Positions 10,680 through 20,248 of a stretch of 26,213 nucleotides of DNA are shown here, in pieces. The stretch is from NCBI GenBank assembly GCA_009733715.1, contig WMKJ01000143.1, forward strand, positions 1 to 26,213, written 5' to 3'. Source of the stretch: Herpomyces periplanetae. Taxonomy: Eukaryota > Ascomycota > Laboulbeniomycetes > Herpomycetales > Herpomycetaceae. The notes under the pieces are model-generated. The model saw only the letters and a program-made list of their open reading frames with translations. It was not told the DNA's origin and ran no database searches. A program made the position numbers and the translations under genes. Positions within the stretch are counted from its first letter, which is position 1; every line of letters starts with the position of its first letter.

Positions 10680-10696
10680 GGGTAGGGCGGGATGGG
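10680..10696 (+). promoter_or_regulatory. G-quadruplex motif in IES4 promoter
   Basis: GGGTAGGGCGGGATGGG: four G3 runs with loops of 2, 1 and 2 bases, about 170 bases before the IES4 ATG, on the coding strand. It fits the canonical G4 rule; folding and function are not shown. Confidence 0.5.
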
Positions 10697-10701
10697 AGAA
10701 A

Positions 10702-10804
10702 GAAGTTGAAGGGTTGGAGTTTGTTTAAAGGGATAAAGGTATATTGGGGGAGGGGAAAAGGAAGTTGAAGGGTTTATTTTTTTCCGGGGGGAAATTGAAG
10801 AGTT
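10702..10804 (+). repeat. Three short direct repeats GAAGTTGAAGGGTT
   Basis: Exact copies lie at 10702-10715 and 10761-10774; a third at 10791-10804 differs at two positions (GAAATTGAAGAGTT). They sit in the purine-rich IES4 promoter, 60-165 bases before the start codon, and may be binding sites or local duplication products. Confidence 0.6.
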
Positions 10805-10867
10805 AAAAAGTGTAATTTTTTATTTTGAAAAATTTATTGGGTTAATGAAAGGTAGATATTGGGTAGG

Positions 10868-11740
10868 ATGAGCGTGTCATCATCGGGAGGGGGACCTACG
10901 AAAACGTTGATAGTGAAATTATCGTCGAATTGGGGGAAATTTTATGATTATTTGAGAGAGATTGGAGAGGTTAAATTAAATGAAAATGCAGAAGAGGTTA
11001 GCTTGATAACGGGAGAGAGAGTATCAACAAGAACGCCGAATAAAACGGGACCAAAACGAGGAGTTTCACAAATTCAGTCTACAGACGGAAGTGCATCAAG
11101 AGTTCGCAATAAACCGGGACCAAAGAAGAAGATTCGTGTGTAAGTAAAGTAATAAATATTTTGGTTTAATGCATTAATATTCCAATAACAAATCCAGTAC
11201 GCAAAAGATTTATGTCCATACTACTTGTATATACTGACCTAAATCCCCAATCATTCTGTGGATATACAATCAATCAGAACCGGTGAATTCCCCCTTGGTA
11301 ATGAATCAACTCCCAGATCTCACCCCATCAACAGCTACACCACGACCAAAATCGGCCCCAAATCAAACCAAGGTGCCATCAACGCCGGTCTACGCGCCCT
11401 CGACCGTTCCGGCCGTCCTTGTCGCAAATGGCGCCGCATGGACTTCTCGCTCAAAAGTTTTACCGGAATCACATGGTCCGTGCGCACGTGGGGCGTCCTC
11501 AAGCCCGTGCACGTGATGGCCGAGGATTCGGAGCCGGTTTCTTTGGCGAAGGGCGATGGAGAGAAAAAGTTGACCAAGGAAGAAATGTTTGTTAACGGTG
11601 GCGAATTTACGCGCAGGATGAGCGGGGAATTTCTGAATAACGCAGGTCAGGAGAATTCGGAAACGCGTGCTTCAAATACGTCTTTTTCTCGTGATAATAC
11701 TGCAATTTCTCCCCAGCCAGACCCTTCGTGTTCCACTTAG
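10868..11740 (+). CDS. IES4: INO80 chromatin remodelling complex subunit Ies4
   Basis: Two exons: 10868-11139 and 11278-11740, with an intron at 11140-11277 (donor GTAAGT, branch-like CTGAC near 11235, acceptor TCAG), giving 244 residues. Seen: N-terminal block TKTLIVKLSSNWGKFYDYL; a Lys/Pro-rich linker with two GPK elements (NKTGPKRG, NKPGPKKK); then the fungal Ies4 signature KIGPKSNQGAINAGLRALDR followed by SGRPCRKWRRMDFSLKSFTG and ITWSVRTW; then a variable acidic/Ser-rich tail. Ies4 is a fungal accessory subunit of the INO80 remodeller and in yeast is a Mec1/Tel1 phosphorylation target. A second acceptor, CCCAG at 11316, is in the same phase and would drop 13 residues; I prefer 11277 because it is the first AG after the branch site. 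The first ATG is 10868. Nuclear location is inferred. Confidence 0.88.
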
Positions 11741-12429
11741 TTGCCTTGGACTTTTTACCATACCTCTTCGTTACATCCCCCACCGAAATTGTGATTATCT
11801 TGGAACTTTTCTTTTATACTTCTACTCCTTTTTCCTACTTATCATTTTTCCCTTTAATATCTTCTCACTATTCCCGGTATCCAAGTCTTTTATCGCGTCT
11901 ATCATAGAATCTCTTACTGTGATGACCTTTTCCCTACTTTCCCCTCCTTTTTTTCCTTCTTCTATCCCTAACTTACCCTCCATCTAACCACTTTTATACT
12001 TGTGTGCGTTAACCATCTGTCTTCCTTTTCAATCTCTACGTGTTTACCCATGTTATCTTCCTCTACTCCCTTCTCATTCGTATTCACGCTGGCCCCACCA
12101 TCATTATATTCTTTTTCTAGCCAAACTTACCATTGAAATCCTTTATCCCATCCCGTTTCTTTTGCGCTTCCTCATTAATTCTTCTTCCAATATATTTTCT
12201 TTAACCTTTCCTTCACCTTCATCCTTCTTCAATCAGTTAAACGTTCTCACTTACTCCTCCCCTTCCCCAGCTCATTTAACAGCTTAAATCCTCTTTACTG
12301 CTGTATAAGTCTACACCGCCCAAACTCCCAACTTATTTGCATTCTTATGTTTTTTTTACATCATCTGCAATTCATTTTCCATTAACCGTTAACTCGTCAT
12401 CTTAAACTGCTTCATTTGCTTTGCACTTC
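11741..12429. promoter_or_regulatory. Pyrimidine-rich region between IES4 and GID1
   Basis: About 690 bases strongly enriched in C and T on the + strand, with many CTTT/TCCT runs. Open frames here are by-products of the low stop content of pyrimidine-rich DNA: they are hydrophobic or low-complexity and match no family. It probably holds the IES4 3' end and the GID1 promoter and leader. CT-rich promoter/leader tracts are common in filamentous ascomycetes. Confidence 0.55.
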
Positions 12430-14951
12430 ATGGACTTCACTTCATTTGCCCGATCTAATCAAACCTCTTTTCCTCCCTTACGTCGAGATTCTCGTAGTAG
12501 TGCAGCTCTCGCTACTCCTCTTCCTCCTCCCCCTCCGCCCCTACCCTTTAATACAAATCATACATCAGGTATTCGATCACTATCCACAACCAGTGAGGCG
12601 TGTGGCTTGCAAAACCATCGAAGTTCTCGCCATCATTCGTCAAACTCTTCCCCCATTTTTGTTCCATCCTATCTACGAAATTCTAGACACTTTGAACGAA
12701 TTTATGAATCCCAGAGAAATGGTCGATCAAATTCGCTACGTGTTCCTCCTACACAACTCCCCGGAATTTCACGTGGTATAAACTGTCGTAGTGTACCTAA
12801 TACCACTGTTGGCGACGGTGGTTCCGCTCCGAATGATACTACATTTTCGAATTCTTTATCTACCTTATGTACTCCAGATGGTCCTGGATTCTCTTCAAGT
12901 CAGTGGACTGATACAGACCAGGAAATGGACTCCAATGCCAACGGTAATGGTAGCTTAACCAGTTACGCTACCACCGAAGGCCACTTTTCAGGGACTATAT
13001 CACAACTAGTGTCGAGGGTAAACTCTTCTTTTACACGTGTTGATGAGCCCACAGGAAACTCTCCTGTACCCTGGGGACGTAGTGGAAGGATTTCTTCAAG
13101 AGCTCTTGCAAGTGGAACTAGGTTAAACCCAAGTAGACCAAACTTTATGACTGCTTCAAATTCAAATTTTTCATCATCATCTCCACACCGCAGCGGTAAA
13201 CGTGGATCTTGGGAAACCCGTTTTAATAATAAAGCCTGGCCTGAAGTAAACGTACTGCCAAGTCGGTGGAATGAATGGGATAAATTTCCCGGCGTTGAAA
13301 TTATGTCTCCCGACGGTCTTGAGGTTTGCTTCACTGGCTTGGGTAAAACTGCCGACGAAGCTGCTGCTATCCGCGCCAATCATCCTATGCCTCGCCAATG
13401 TGGAATTTACTATTATGAAGTGACAGTTATGCACAAAGGCAAGGAGGGAACTGTTGCTGTTGGTTTTGCCGGCCCCAAAGTCTCCTTAAGTCGATTGCCC
13501 GGCTGGGAACCTGATTCATGGGCGTATCACGGAGACGATGGAAATACATTTTATTGTACCCATTCAGGTAAAGAATATGGTCCCAAGTATACCACTCTAG
13601 ATGTAATCGGTTGCGGTGTCAATTTCCGTACCAACTCAGCTTTCTTTACAAAGAACGGTGTTCACTTGGGTACAGCATTCGAGGATATCAAGAGTAAAGT
13701 GCTGTATCCATGCGTGGGCATGAAGAAACGTGGTGAGAAGCTTCGTGCTAACTTTGGTCAGGCAGCATTTGTTTTTGACATTGATGAATACGTTGTGGTA
13801 AGTTAATGCCACCGGTAATATTGTTTGATTTGTATGCGCCATTAACAGTTGTGCATTAGGCAGAGAAACGTATTGTGCAGAAAGAAATCGATGACACAGT
13901 TATTGAAAAATTGAGACCGTCCGTGAAGGGGAATACTCTTATTAGGCAGTTAGTTCGACAGTATCTGATGCATGACGGACTTGTTGAAACAGCTCGAGTA
14001 TTTGGAGAAGAGATTGAACAAGAATCGAAATTGATGCGGGAATTTGGATGTGAGTCACCAACGTATAACGGAGGAACAGTTAACGATTTCGATTCGAGTG
14101 ATATACGCGATGCGATAAATCGGCAGAAAATTCAGAATGCAATTCTTCGGGGGGATATAGACATGGCAATGAAATATACGCGCGAATATTATCCTTCAGT
14201 TCTCGATCAAAATCCCGAAATATACTTTAAGCTACGGTGCCGTAAGTTTGTGGAAATGATTCGTTGTAGTGCTTATTTAAATAAACGTGGAAAGCAACAA
14301 GAGTCGGATGTAACAAACAGTAATCATGATCTTGATTGCGATGATGAGGAAGTAGCCCGTGGAAGAAACAAGGAACGAGAGAGTATCGGTCACGTTAATT
14401 CGAATAAAATTGACGAGGACGGTAGTGATACTTTCAGTGATATAACGGACATACTACGATGTTTCCTACCGAATAAATGGGTTAATGGAACAGAAAGTAA
14501 ATATATAAGTGATGGACGAATGATGAGCACTATTGAAGAGCAACAGCAAGAAATACTTTCAAAGTTGTTAACTTATGGAAAAGAATTGATGAAGGAATTT
14601 CAAGATACGAACAATACAGAAATGCGTGGCAAGCTTGAAGAGACATTAGCTCTAATAGCATATCCTGAACCTCAAAACAGTCCGCTTGCCAAATTGATGG
14701 ATATTGCCCAACGAAATCCGGTTGCCGAAGAACTAAACGGCGCAATACTCTTATCAATGGGTAAATCCCCTTACGCGGCACTAGAACGAGTATGTCGACA
14801 AACTGAAGCGCTTTTATCCCTTTTAAGAGAGCATGGTAACAGTGGAGGTGCATTTATCAACGTTCATAAGGATTATTTACTTGATAAGAATACCATTATA
14901 TACAGTGGAGGAAGTAGTGACAGAGGAGGAAACGTTTTGTCAAGTGATTAG
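12430..14951 (+). CDS. GID1: GID E3 ligase scaffold Gid1/Vid30 (RanBPM family, SPRY-LisH-CTLH-CRA)
   Basis: Two exons, 12430-13797 and 13860-14951, with a 62-base intron (donor GTAAGT, TTAAC branch-like site, acceptor TTAG) placed exactly between codons; 819 residues. Seen: a Ser/Thr/Pro-rich N-terminal region with a run of seven prolines (about 1-255); a SPRY domain (about 322-450) preceded by the WPEVNVLPSRWNEWDKFPGV approach segment; a LisH motif in exon 2 (GNTLIRQLVRQYLMHDGLVE); CTLH (RQKIQNAILRGDIDMAMKYT onward); an acidic linker; and a CRA region ending in the helix YAALERVCRQTEALLSLLRE. The order is that of RanBPM and yeast Vid30/Gid1, which scaffold the GID/CTLH ubiquitin ligase that degrades gluconeogenic enzymes. 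LisH-CTLH separates it from the SPRY protein Ssh4. The first ATG is 12430; the frame reaches upstream only via TTG. Confidence 0.93.
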
Positions 14952-15467
14952 CGCATTTTATTAAGTCAACAAGTTAATTTTTTGTCAGAGACTAAGCTTC
15001 CTGAATATTCCCGTTCTCTACTCAACTTAACTGCACTCGACAAATGTATAGGTGTAAACAAACGGAAACGGAAACTGTCAACGGTTCGGAGAATTTACCC
15101 GCTCGCGCCTTCCCCGCCTGTCTGATGAGCCGCAACGGACAAATTATCTTCCGGAATCAGGGTAGGTCACGTGATGCGGGGAAAAAAGGTTTCTTGGTGG
15201 GAGACGGGGTCGCGTGAAACTAAGATATTTATAATTGAAGGGTTTTGGGAATGTGATTTAGTTAACGTTATAGATTGTGGATAATGAAAAATTTTTTTAA
15301 CATACAAGATTTCATTCGTGTATTTCTCCTTGCCTAGTACAGCGGACGAATTTAGCATTATTTATGCAGAATTGAGCATAACTTAAACGTGTGTTGGCAA
15401 TACTTTACGCAAGTTTAAACGGCGGAGAGGTACAAACACACATACACACACACCCTCCATACGTACA
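14952..15467. promoter_or_regulatory. GID1 3' flank and prenyltransferase promoter
   Basis: 516 bases without a gene. Notable are the E-box element GGTAGGTCACGTG at 15161-15173 and a CA-rich stretch at about 15432-15453, just upstream of the start codon at 15468. Confidence 0.5.
15161..15173 (+). promoter_or_regulatory. E-box element GGTAGGTCACGTG, copy 2
   Basis: Identical 13-mer to that at 10625-10637, here 295 bases before the prenyltransferase ATG and in the same orientation relative to the downstream + strand gene. It contains the Cbf1-type core GTCACGTG. Confidence 0.45.
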
Positions 15468-17014
15468 ATGAGCTCGGATTTAACATATTTCACGGGCTTA
15501 GGAGTTAGCGAGGACATCAGATCGACAACGACGGCAACGACGACGTTAACACCCACGATGGAACTTAAATCAGCGTCAAGGTTATCACTGCTGAAAAAAT
15601 GGGTTAGAGAATCACCACCGGCGGAATGGGCGATTTTACAAATTCGCAATATAGTGTTAAAAGCTCTTCGCTTTGGACCGATTCCACAGCATATAGCGTT
15701 TGTGATGGACGGAAATAGACGATTTGCTCGGTTAAACCAAATCGAAACGATCGAAGGTCACAGTCTGGGATTCGAAGCGTTAGCGCGAGTACGTTAATTA
15801 AATTTTCCCGTGTATACACTTACACACCTAAATTTACACCTACCTACCCATTGTCTTCTTACATTAAGGCTAGCTTAAACGAGCGTGGTTGAGCTATTCA
15901 GCTATCTTGTTGACGAGGATATAAAGTATTGGCAAAGGGCTAACTGATTTGTTTAATGAGATGTGAAACATAGACGCTGGAATTATGTTATAAATCGGGC
16001 GTACGCGTTGTAACGGCGTATGCATTCTCGATAGAAAACTTTAAGCGATCTAGCTTTGAAGTTGACTCCTTAATGGACATGGCTAAAGTCAAGTTAATTC
16101 AACTAGCGCAACACGGCGAACTTCTCGATCTTTACGGCGTTAAAATGCAATTTCTCGGTAACAGAGAATTAGTACGACATGATTTAATTAAAATCATCGA
16201 TCAGGCTATGGAAATGACGAGTAAAAATGATCGGGCTATACTTAACATTTGTGCTCCTTATACATCTCGCGATGAGATCGCATGGGCTATCCGTGAAACT
16301 GTCATCGAGTATGCGCAGCCGACTGAATTTTCTCAGTCTATACACCGATCAACATCTCTTGAAGAAATTAACGTTAATACTCCCTCCGACCCCAAAGCTG
16401 AGTGCACTAGCTCTCCTCTAACTAATCATATAATAATACCAGCGGACGAAAAGATTGAACTTAACAAAACATGGAACGAGAAGTCTAATCCCCACGTAAC
16501 CAATTCCGCTGATCAAATTACATCTCAAACAATATCCAAGCATATGTTTACATCAAATTGTCCACCTTTGGATATTTTAGTCCGTACGTCAGGTGTAAAA
16601 CGATTAAGCGATTTTATGCTATGGCAATGCCATGAGACTACCGAGATATACATTATTAATTGTTTGTGGCCAAAATTTAGTATAATGAATTATTTATCGA
16701 TAATTCTTGAATGGCAATGGCGAAAATTACACCAAAATTCGCCTACATATTCCTGTGCATCCGAATCACATTCATTTCATGACAACTTAAATTCTTCCTT
16801 AATTAACTCAGGACATCCTCTCTCTACGCCTACGTCTACACCTACTCCTGTACCCTCGTCCATTATACCTTCTCAATCAAGTATTTCCTCAGGCATATCT
16901 TACCCCTTCACTCTATTCAACTCTCTCAAATCCCTATCTCATCGAACGCCTCAACTCCCCGCATCTCCTTCTACTTCACCCACTACCTCATCAACTCCAC
17001 TCTCCCCTTCCTAA
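15468..17014 (+). CDS. RER2: Dehydrodolichyl diphosphate synthase (cis-prenyltransferase, Rer2/Srt1 type)
   Basis: Two exons, 15468-15788 and 15974-17014; intron 15789-15973 (donor GTACGT, CTAAC branch at about 15939, acceptor ATAG) falls between codons; 453 residues. The enzyme extends farnesyl diphosphate with cis-isoprene units to make dolichol for N-glycosylation, at the ER with a Nus1 partner. Seen: HIAFVMDGNRRFAR (75-88) with the catalytic Asp; GHSLGFEALA continuing across the splice into R-TLELCYKSGVRVVTAYAFS; SIENFKR; ICAPYTSRDE; and the diphosphate-binding RTSGVKRLSDFMLWQ (311-325), then LWPKF and EWQWRK. Two features are unusual: about 65 extra, polar residues (about 223-290) between APYTSRDEIAW and the RTSG block, and a roughly 90-residue Ser/Thr/Pro-rich tail after the domain. 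Rer2 and Srt1 cannot be told apart here. The splice reading restores the family spacing without gaps. Confidence 0.92.
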
Positions 17015-17356
17015 CCCCGTCTCTTACCCTCTCACCTCCCGTATCCGTCTACCACCCATCCGCCATTTGTACAACTATTAATAATTCGCACTTGCTAACC
17101 GTTTTTGTTGAGAGTTCCCTTCAGCCCTATCGTCCAACGTTCTTGCCCCTTTGGTCTTCGTCTCTTCCCTTCCTCTTCAATGCTGTTCACGTGTATGTAT
17201 GTGTATAGCTTGGTAATTTTGTGGATGCAATACGATGCATATTCGATTTGGTATGGAGTATATGTTAAACGTACAGAATAATTGTGTATTTACTAGTGAA
17301 GGGAGAGATGTGGGATGATTTTTTAGGTGTGTATAATAAATATCGAAATGCCTCTG
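17015..17356. other. Convergent intergenic region
   Basis: 342 bases between the ends of the prenyltransferase gene (+) and the Uds1-domain gene (-). The left part is C/T-rich, continuing the composition of the upstream coding tail. I see no gene or RNA. Confidence 0.5.
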
Positions 17357-20248
17357 CTACGATTGGTTAGTGTAGCGTAGTTTACGTAGTTGACTTTCCA
17401 CTTCTCTTCGTTTATTTTGCTCGGCCATTATAACTCGCATACTTTCAGCTTTACTTTCACGAAGTACACGTTTAAATTCCTTCTGTAGTGTACGTGATGC
17501 TAATCCATCAGCACGCCCCACACCTGATTCTGCGCGTGATATGCTTCTTGAGTTGGGCCTGCCTGCGTCCAAATTCTGTGCTGTTGTATTGCTCGTTCGT
17601 CGTACTGATCGCTTTGTATCATCCTTAACTTCTCGTCGTGAACCTTCCCTTCTACGCTTATACTTATCCGTGTATAGTGCTGTACCATCGCCGTAATCAC
17701 TTTCATCGTTATCTTCCACATACGTACGTTCAGGTGCATCATCACCTCTTTCCGATGCTTCACGTCTACCTCTTGAGGTGTTAATGCTCGTTGATTCCGT
17801 TCGTCCATTAGTTCCACCTAAGCCCAAACCCATTCCAATTCCAAGCCCAAAGCTCTTTAACCGTGATATTGCTCCGTTGTCATAATTCTCTTGTTTACTC
17901 TCATTCGATATCCTAGATATCCGGGAAAATTTCCGTGATAAACTGTTCTTTCCGTCTATCGAACTTTTAATAAATTCTTCCCCTCCATTTTCCTTACGAT
18001 TTACCTCACCTTCAAGTCGATGGACTTGCTCTCGATATTCATCAAGCTGTACTTCCAATGTTTTCCTCTCCTTTTCCCCATAAATCATCGTTATCGTTAA
18101 CTCTTCCAATTGTTCCAATGTTTCTTTCAACTCTTCACGCAACATTTCATTCTCTGCTTTCAACCCATCATAGTCTTCCTCGTTAACTTTACTCTTTGCT
18201 GGTTCTGCCACTTTTCCAACACTGCTATTGGATCTTTCTCCACCCGCTAGCTCAATTACCAATTCTGTGTTTCGTGCTGCTAGGTTTTCCAAGTCCCCAC
18301 GTAACTTTTCTACTTCCTCCTTCATTGATTCTACTTTCTCATTAGCTCGGTCACGATCCGCTTTCACACCAAAAACTTCCTTCTCTAATCTTCTAACGTT
18401 ATCTTGTAACGTTTCAAACTCCCGCTGCGATGCTTCTAACTGCACTCGAGCTGCTTCAGCTGCTGCTTCTGCATCTTCAATCTTACTGACACTCTCTCCT
18501 TGGTTAGCACGAATCATTTCCAATTCCTTCTCCAAACTCTTATTACTCTCCTCACGATAACTTAATTCTGTTTCCGCATTTTTCAGGTCTCCTCGAAACT
18601 TTTTCACTTCATCCATTAATTCCTCAACTTTCTTTTCCAGCTCTTCCTTCTCTTTCTCCAAATTGCTTTCATGACTCGTAAACTTCGTGCTTAAAAGTTT
18701 TGATGATTGTTGTTTTTCTTTAAGCACATCATGGGCTTTACGTTCCGCTTCTAAACCTTCCTCCATTTCAGCATACCTATCTTCCACCTCTTCTAGCCGG
18801 CGCCGCATTTCAATCATTTCCTCTATTTTACCGTCTCTATCCATTTGTAGCATGTCCCACTGCTCTTTAATGCCCTCGTAGGACGTTTTTAGCTCTTTTG
18901 TATGTTTAATATAACAATCAAGTTCTTTTGAAACCAATTCAATCGACATAACTTTACCGCGATCTCTGTCTTCAAATTTTTCGCTATTAACTAGCTTTGA
19001 AGCCTCTGAAAGTTTCTTCCACAAATCTGTTAAAGCTCTCATTGTTTCATCTTGGGAATTCCGAGCTTCAGAGGCCAATTGAGCTTGAAGTTTGTTATGT
19101 TCTACTAGTTTGTTCCATGCCTGCTCAATTACCTTAATCTTTCCCTCAATCCTGGGCAGATCATCACCATCCTTCTCGCTTGCCTCATTTCTCATTTGTT
19201 CATCGAAAATTTCCGTTAATTCATCTGAATTTTCGTTTAGATTAGCTTTCAACATACGAAATAAATTATCAAGGTATCCGAGAACTGGTGTTAAAGCTTC
19301 GTTGCGTAGACGAGTTGCTTGTATTGGGCTGATTGTTTCAAGTGGAATGACCGTTGTAGAGCTGCTAGTTACTGAACTAGACCGTTTTTTTAATCGAGGA
19401 ACTCGGCTAACAAATACATTGCTATCAAAATCCATTGATGGGTTGATATCTTTAGAAGTGATTTGCATAGGGGTATTATCTAGTTTTAACAATTTAGCAT
19501 CAGTTCGTAAACCCTTTTTCTTTCCAACTGTTCCACGTGCAGTCTTTGTGTAGTAGACTTCATCACCTGAGTATTGGTTGATACCATTATCAGTAGAATT
19601 TGACCTTGTGCGACGATGCGTGACTTTTTTTTGTTGACTTTCTTCAAGACAAGCATGATACACCCGAAGAATGGCAGCAGTATGGCCGAGCATCTCTACT
19701 TGGACTTTGGCGTACTTTTTCTCAGTAATGTATAGATCAGTAGCTAATTCATCGCATGCTCGAATACTTGATATTAGCTCCTCGTCGAATGAGGATGTTG
19801 TTGAATCATCAAAATTATCTCGATTGCTGGGCTTTATTGACAACTTTGTGGAAGAATCTTTGCCAAAGTTACTACCAATCTGTGATTCAGAATTATTTCT
19901 GTCGACGAGTAAACGAGCAAATGAAGCGGCAGCCTCGCGTAATTTATCCTCAAGAGTAAGTTTTCGTCGTAATGCAGAAATTCGAAATGCGTAATCCTCA
20001 CTTTTGCGCTTTAAACTTTCCATATCCTCGTATGACAGCAATTTGAATTTTTTACTATCTTCCAGTGCAATTTCGCCGAGAAGATGAATAACTACAGGAT
20101 CAGCTTCAACTTTCTTCGCTTCCTCTGCCTGAATTCCCGTAGGACCAAATAATTTATCACCTTCATTTCGCTGGTATACATCAAGAGAATCAAACCCGTT
20201 AATAAGTGATGCGAAGAGTGATGCTGGGAAATGCGTTCGATAATTCAT
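17357..20248 (-). CDS. Uds1-domain (up-regulated during septation) coiled-coil protein
   Basis: A 963-residue protein. The N-terminal part (about 30-165) carries the fungal Uds1 domain: LFGPTGIQAEEAKKVEADPV, then VIHLLGEIALEDSKKF, LLSYEDMESLKRK and KLREAAASFARLL. A Ser-rich linker with basic patches follows (about 200-330), then a very long coiled coil (about 360-790, heptad-rich Glu/Lys/Leu), a Gly-rich patch (GIGMGLGLGG) and a basic, Arg/Ser-rich C-terminus ending in a helix SMRVIMAEQNKRREVESQLR. The family name comes from a fission yeast gene induced during septation; the molecular role is not well known, and a cytoskeletal or septum scaffold is an inference. The start used is the first ATG, 20248. 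A TTGCTTAG just upstream (ending about 20264) could be a 3' splice site, so a further 5' exon is possible. Confidence 0.85.
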   Translation of the reverse strand: MNYRTHFPASLFASLINGFDSLDVYQRNEGDKLFGPTGIQAEEAKKVEADPVVIHLLGEIALEDSKKFKLLSYEDMESLKRKSEDYAFRISALRRKLTLEDKLREAAASFARLLVDRNNSESQIGSNFGKDSSTKLSIKPSNRDNFDDSTTSSFDEELISSIRACDELATDLYITEKKYAKVQVEMLGHTAAILRVYHACLEESQQKKVTHRRTRSNSTDNGINQYSGDEVYYTKTARGTVGKKKGLRTDAKLLKLDNTPMQITSKDINPSMDFDSNVFVSRVPRLKKRSSSVTSSSTTVIPLETISPIQATRLRNEALTPVLGYLDNLFRMLKANLNENSDELTEIFDEQMRNEASEKDGDDLPRIEGKIKVIEQAWNKLVEHNKLQAQLASEARNSQDETMRALTDLWKKLSEASKLVNSEKFEDRDRGKVMSIELVSKELDCYIKHTKELKTSYEGIKEQWDMLQMDRDGKIEEMIEMRRRLEEVEDRYAEMEEGLEAERKAHDVLKEKQQSSKLLSTKFTSHESNLEKEKEELEKKVEELMDEVKKFRGDLKNAETELSYREESNKSLEKELEMIRANQGESVSKIEDAEAAAEAARVQLEASQREFETLQDNVRRLEKEVFGVKADRDRANEKVESMKEEVEKLRGDLENLAARNTELVIELAGGERSNSSVGKVAEPAKSKVNEEDYDGLKAENEMLREELKETLEQLEELTITMIYGEKERKTLEVQLDEYREQVHRLEGEVNRKENGGEEFIKSSIDGKNSLSRKFSRISRISNESKQENYDNGAISRLKSFGLGIGMGLGLGGTNGRTESTSINTSRGRREASERGDDAPERTYVEDNDESDYGDGTALYTDKYKRRREGSRREVKDDTKRSVRRTSNTTAQNLDAGRPNSRSISRAESGVGRADGLASRTLQKEFKRVLRESKAESMRVIMAEQNKRREVESQLRKLRYTNQS

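Larger units (their letters stand above)
10313..10867. promoter_or_regulatory. Divergent promoter KGD1 / IES4
   Basis: 555 bases with several sequence peculiarities: alternating purine-pyrimidine tracts at 10411-10422 and 10424-10451, an E-box element GGTAGGTCACGTG at 10625-10637 (also found before the prenyltransferase gene), a G-quadruplex motif at 10680-10696, and three copies of a GAAGTTGAAGGGTT-like repeat at 10702-10804. Purine-rich sequence on the + strand fills the IES4-proximal half. No gene or tRNA was found. Confidence 0.6.

Noticed and set aside
11667-12781. Open frames of about 95-121 codons on the + strand between IES4 and GID1 and over the GID1 start
   Set aside because: Pyrimidine-rich DNA has few stops; the products are hydrophobic or low-complexity, and the last overlaps GID1 in another frame.
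16310-16550. Polar stretch in the prenyltransferase as a possible intron
   Set aside because: It stays open and in frame, and I see no convincing donor/acceptor pair with a branch site; kept as coding but flagged.
18228-19994. Plus-strand frames opposite the Uds1 gene
   Set aside because: Ser-rich complements of Glu/Lys/Leu coiled-coil codons; shadows.
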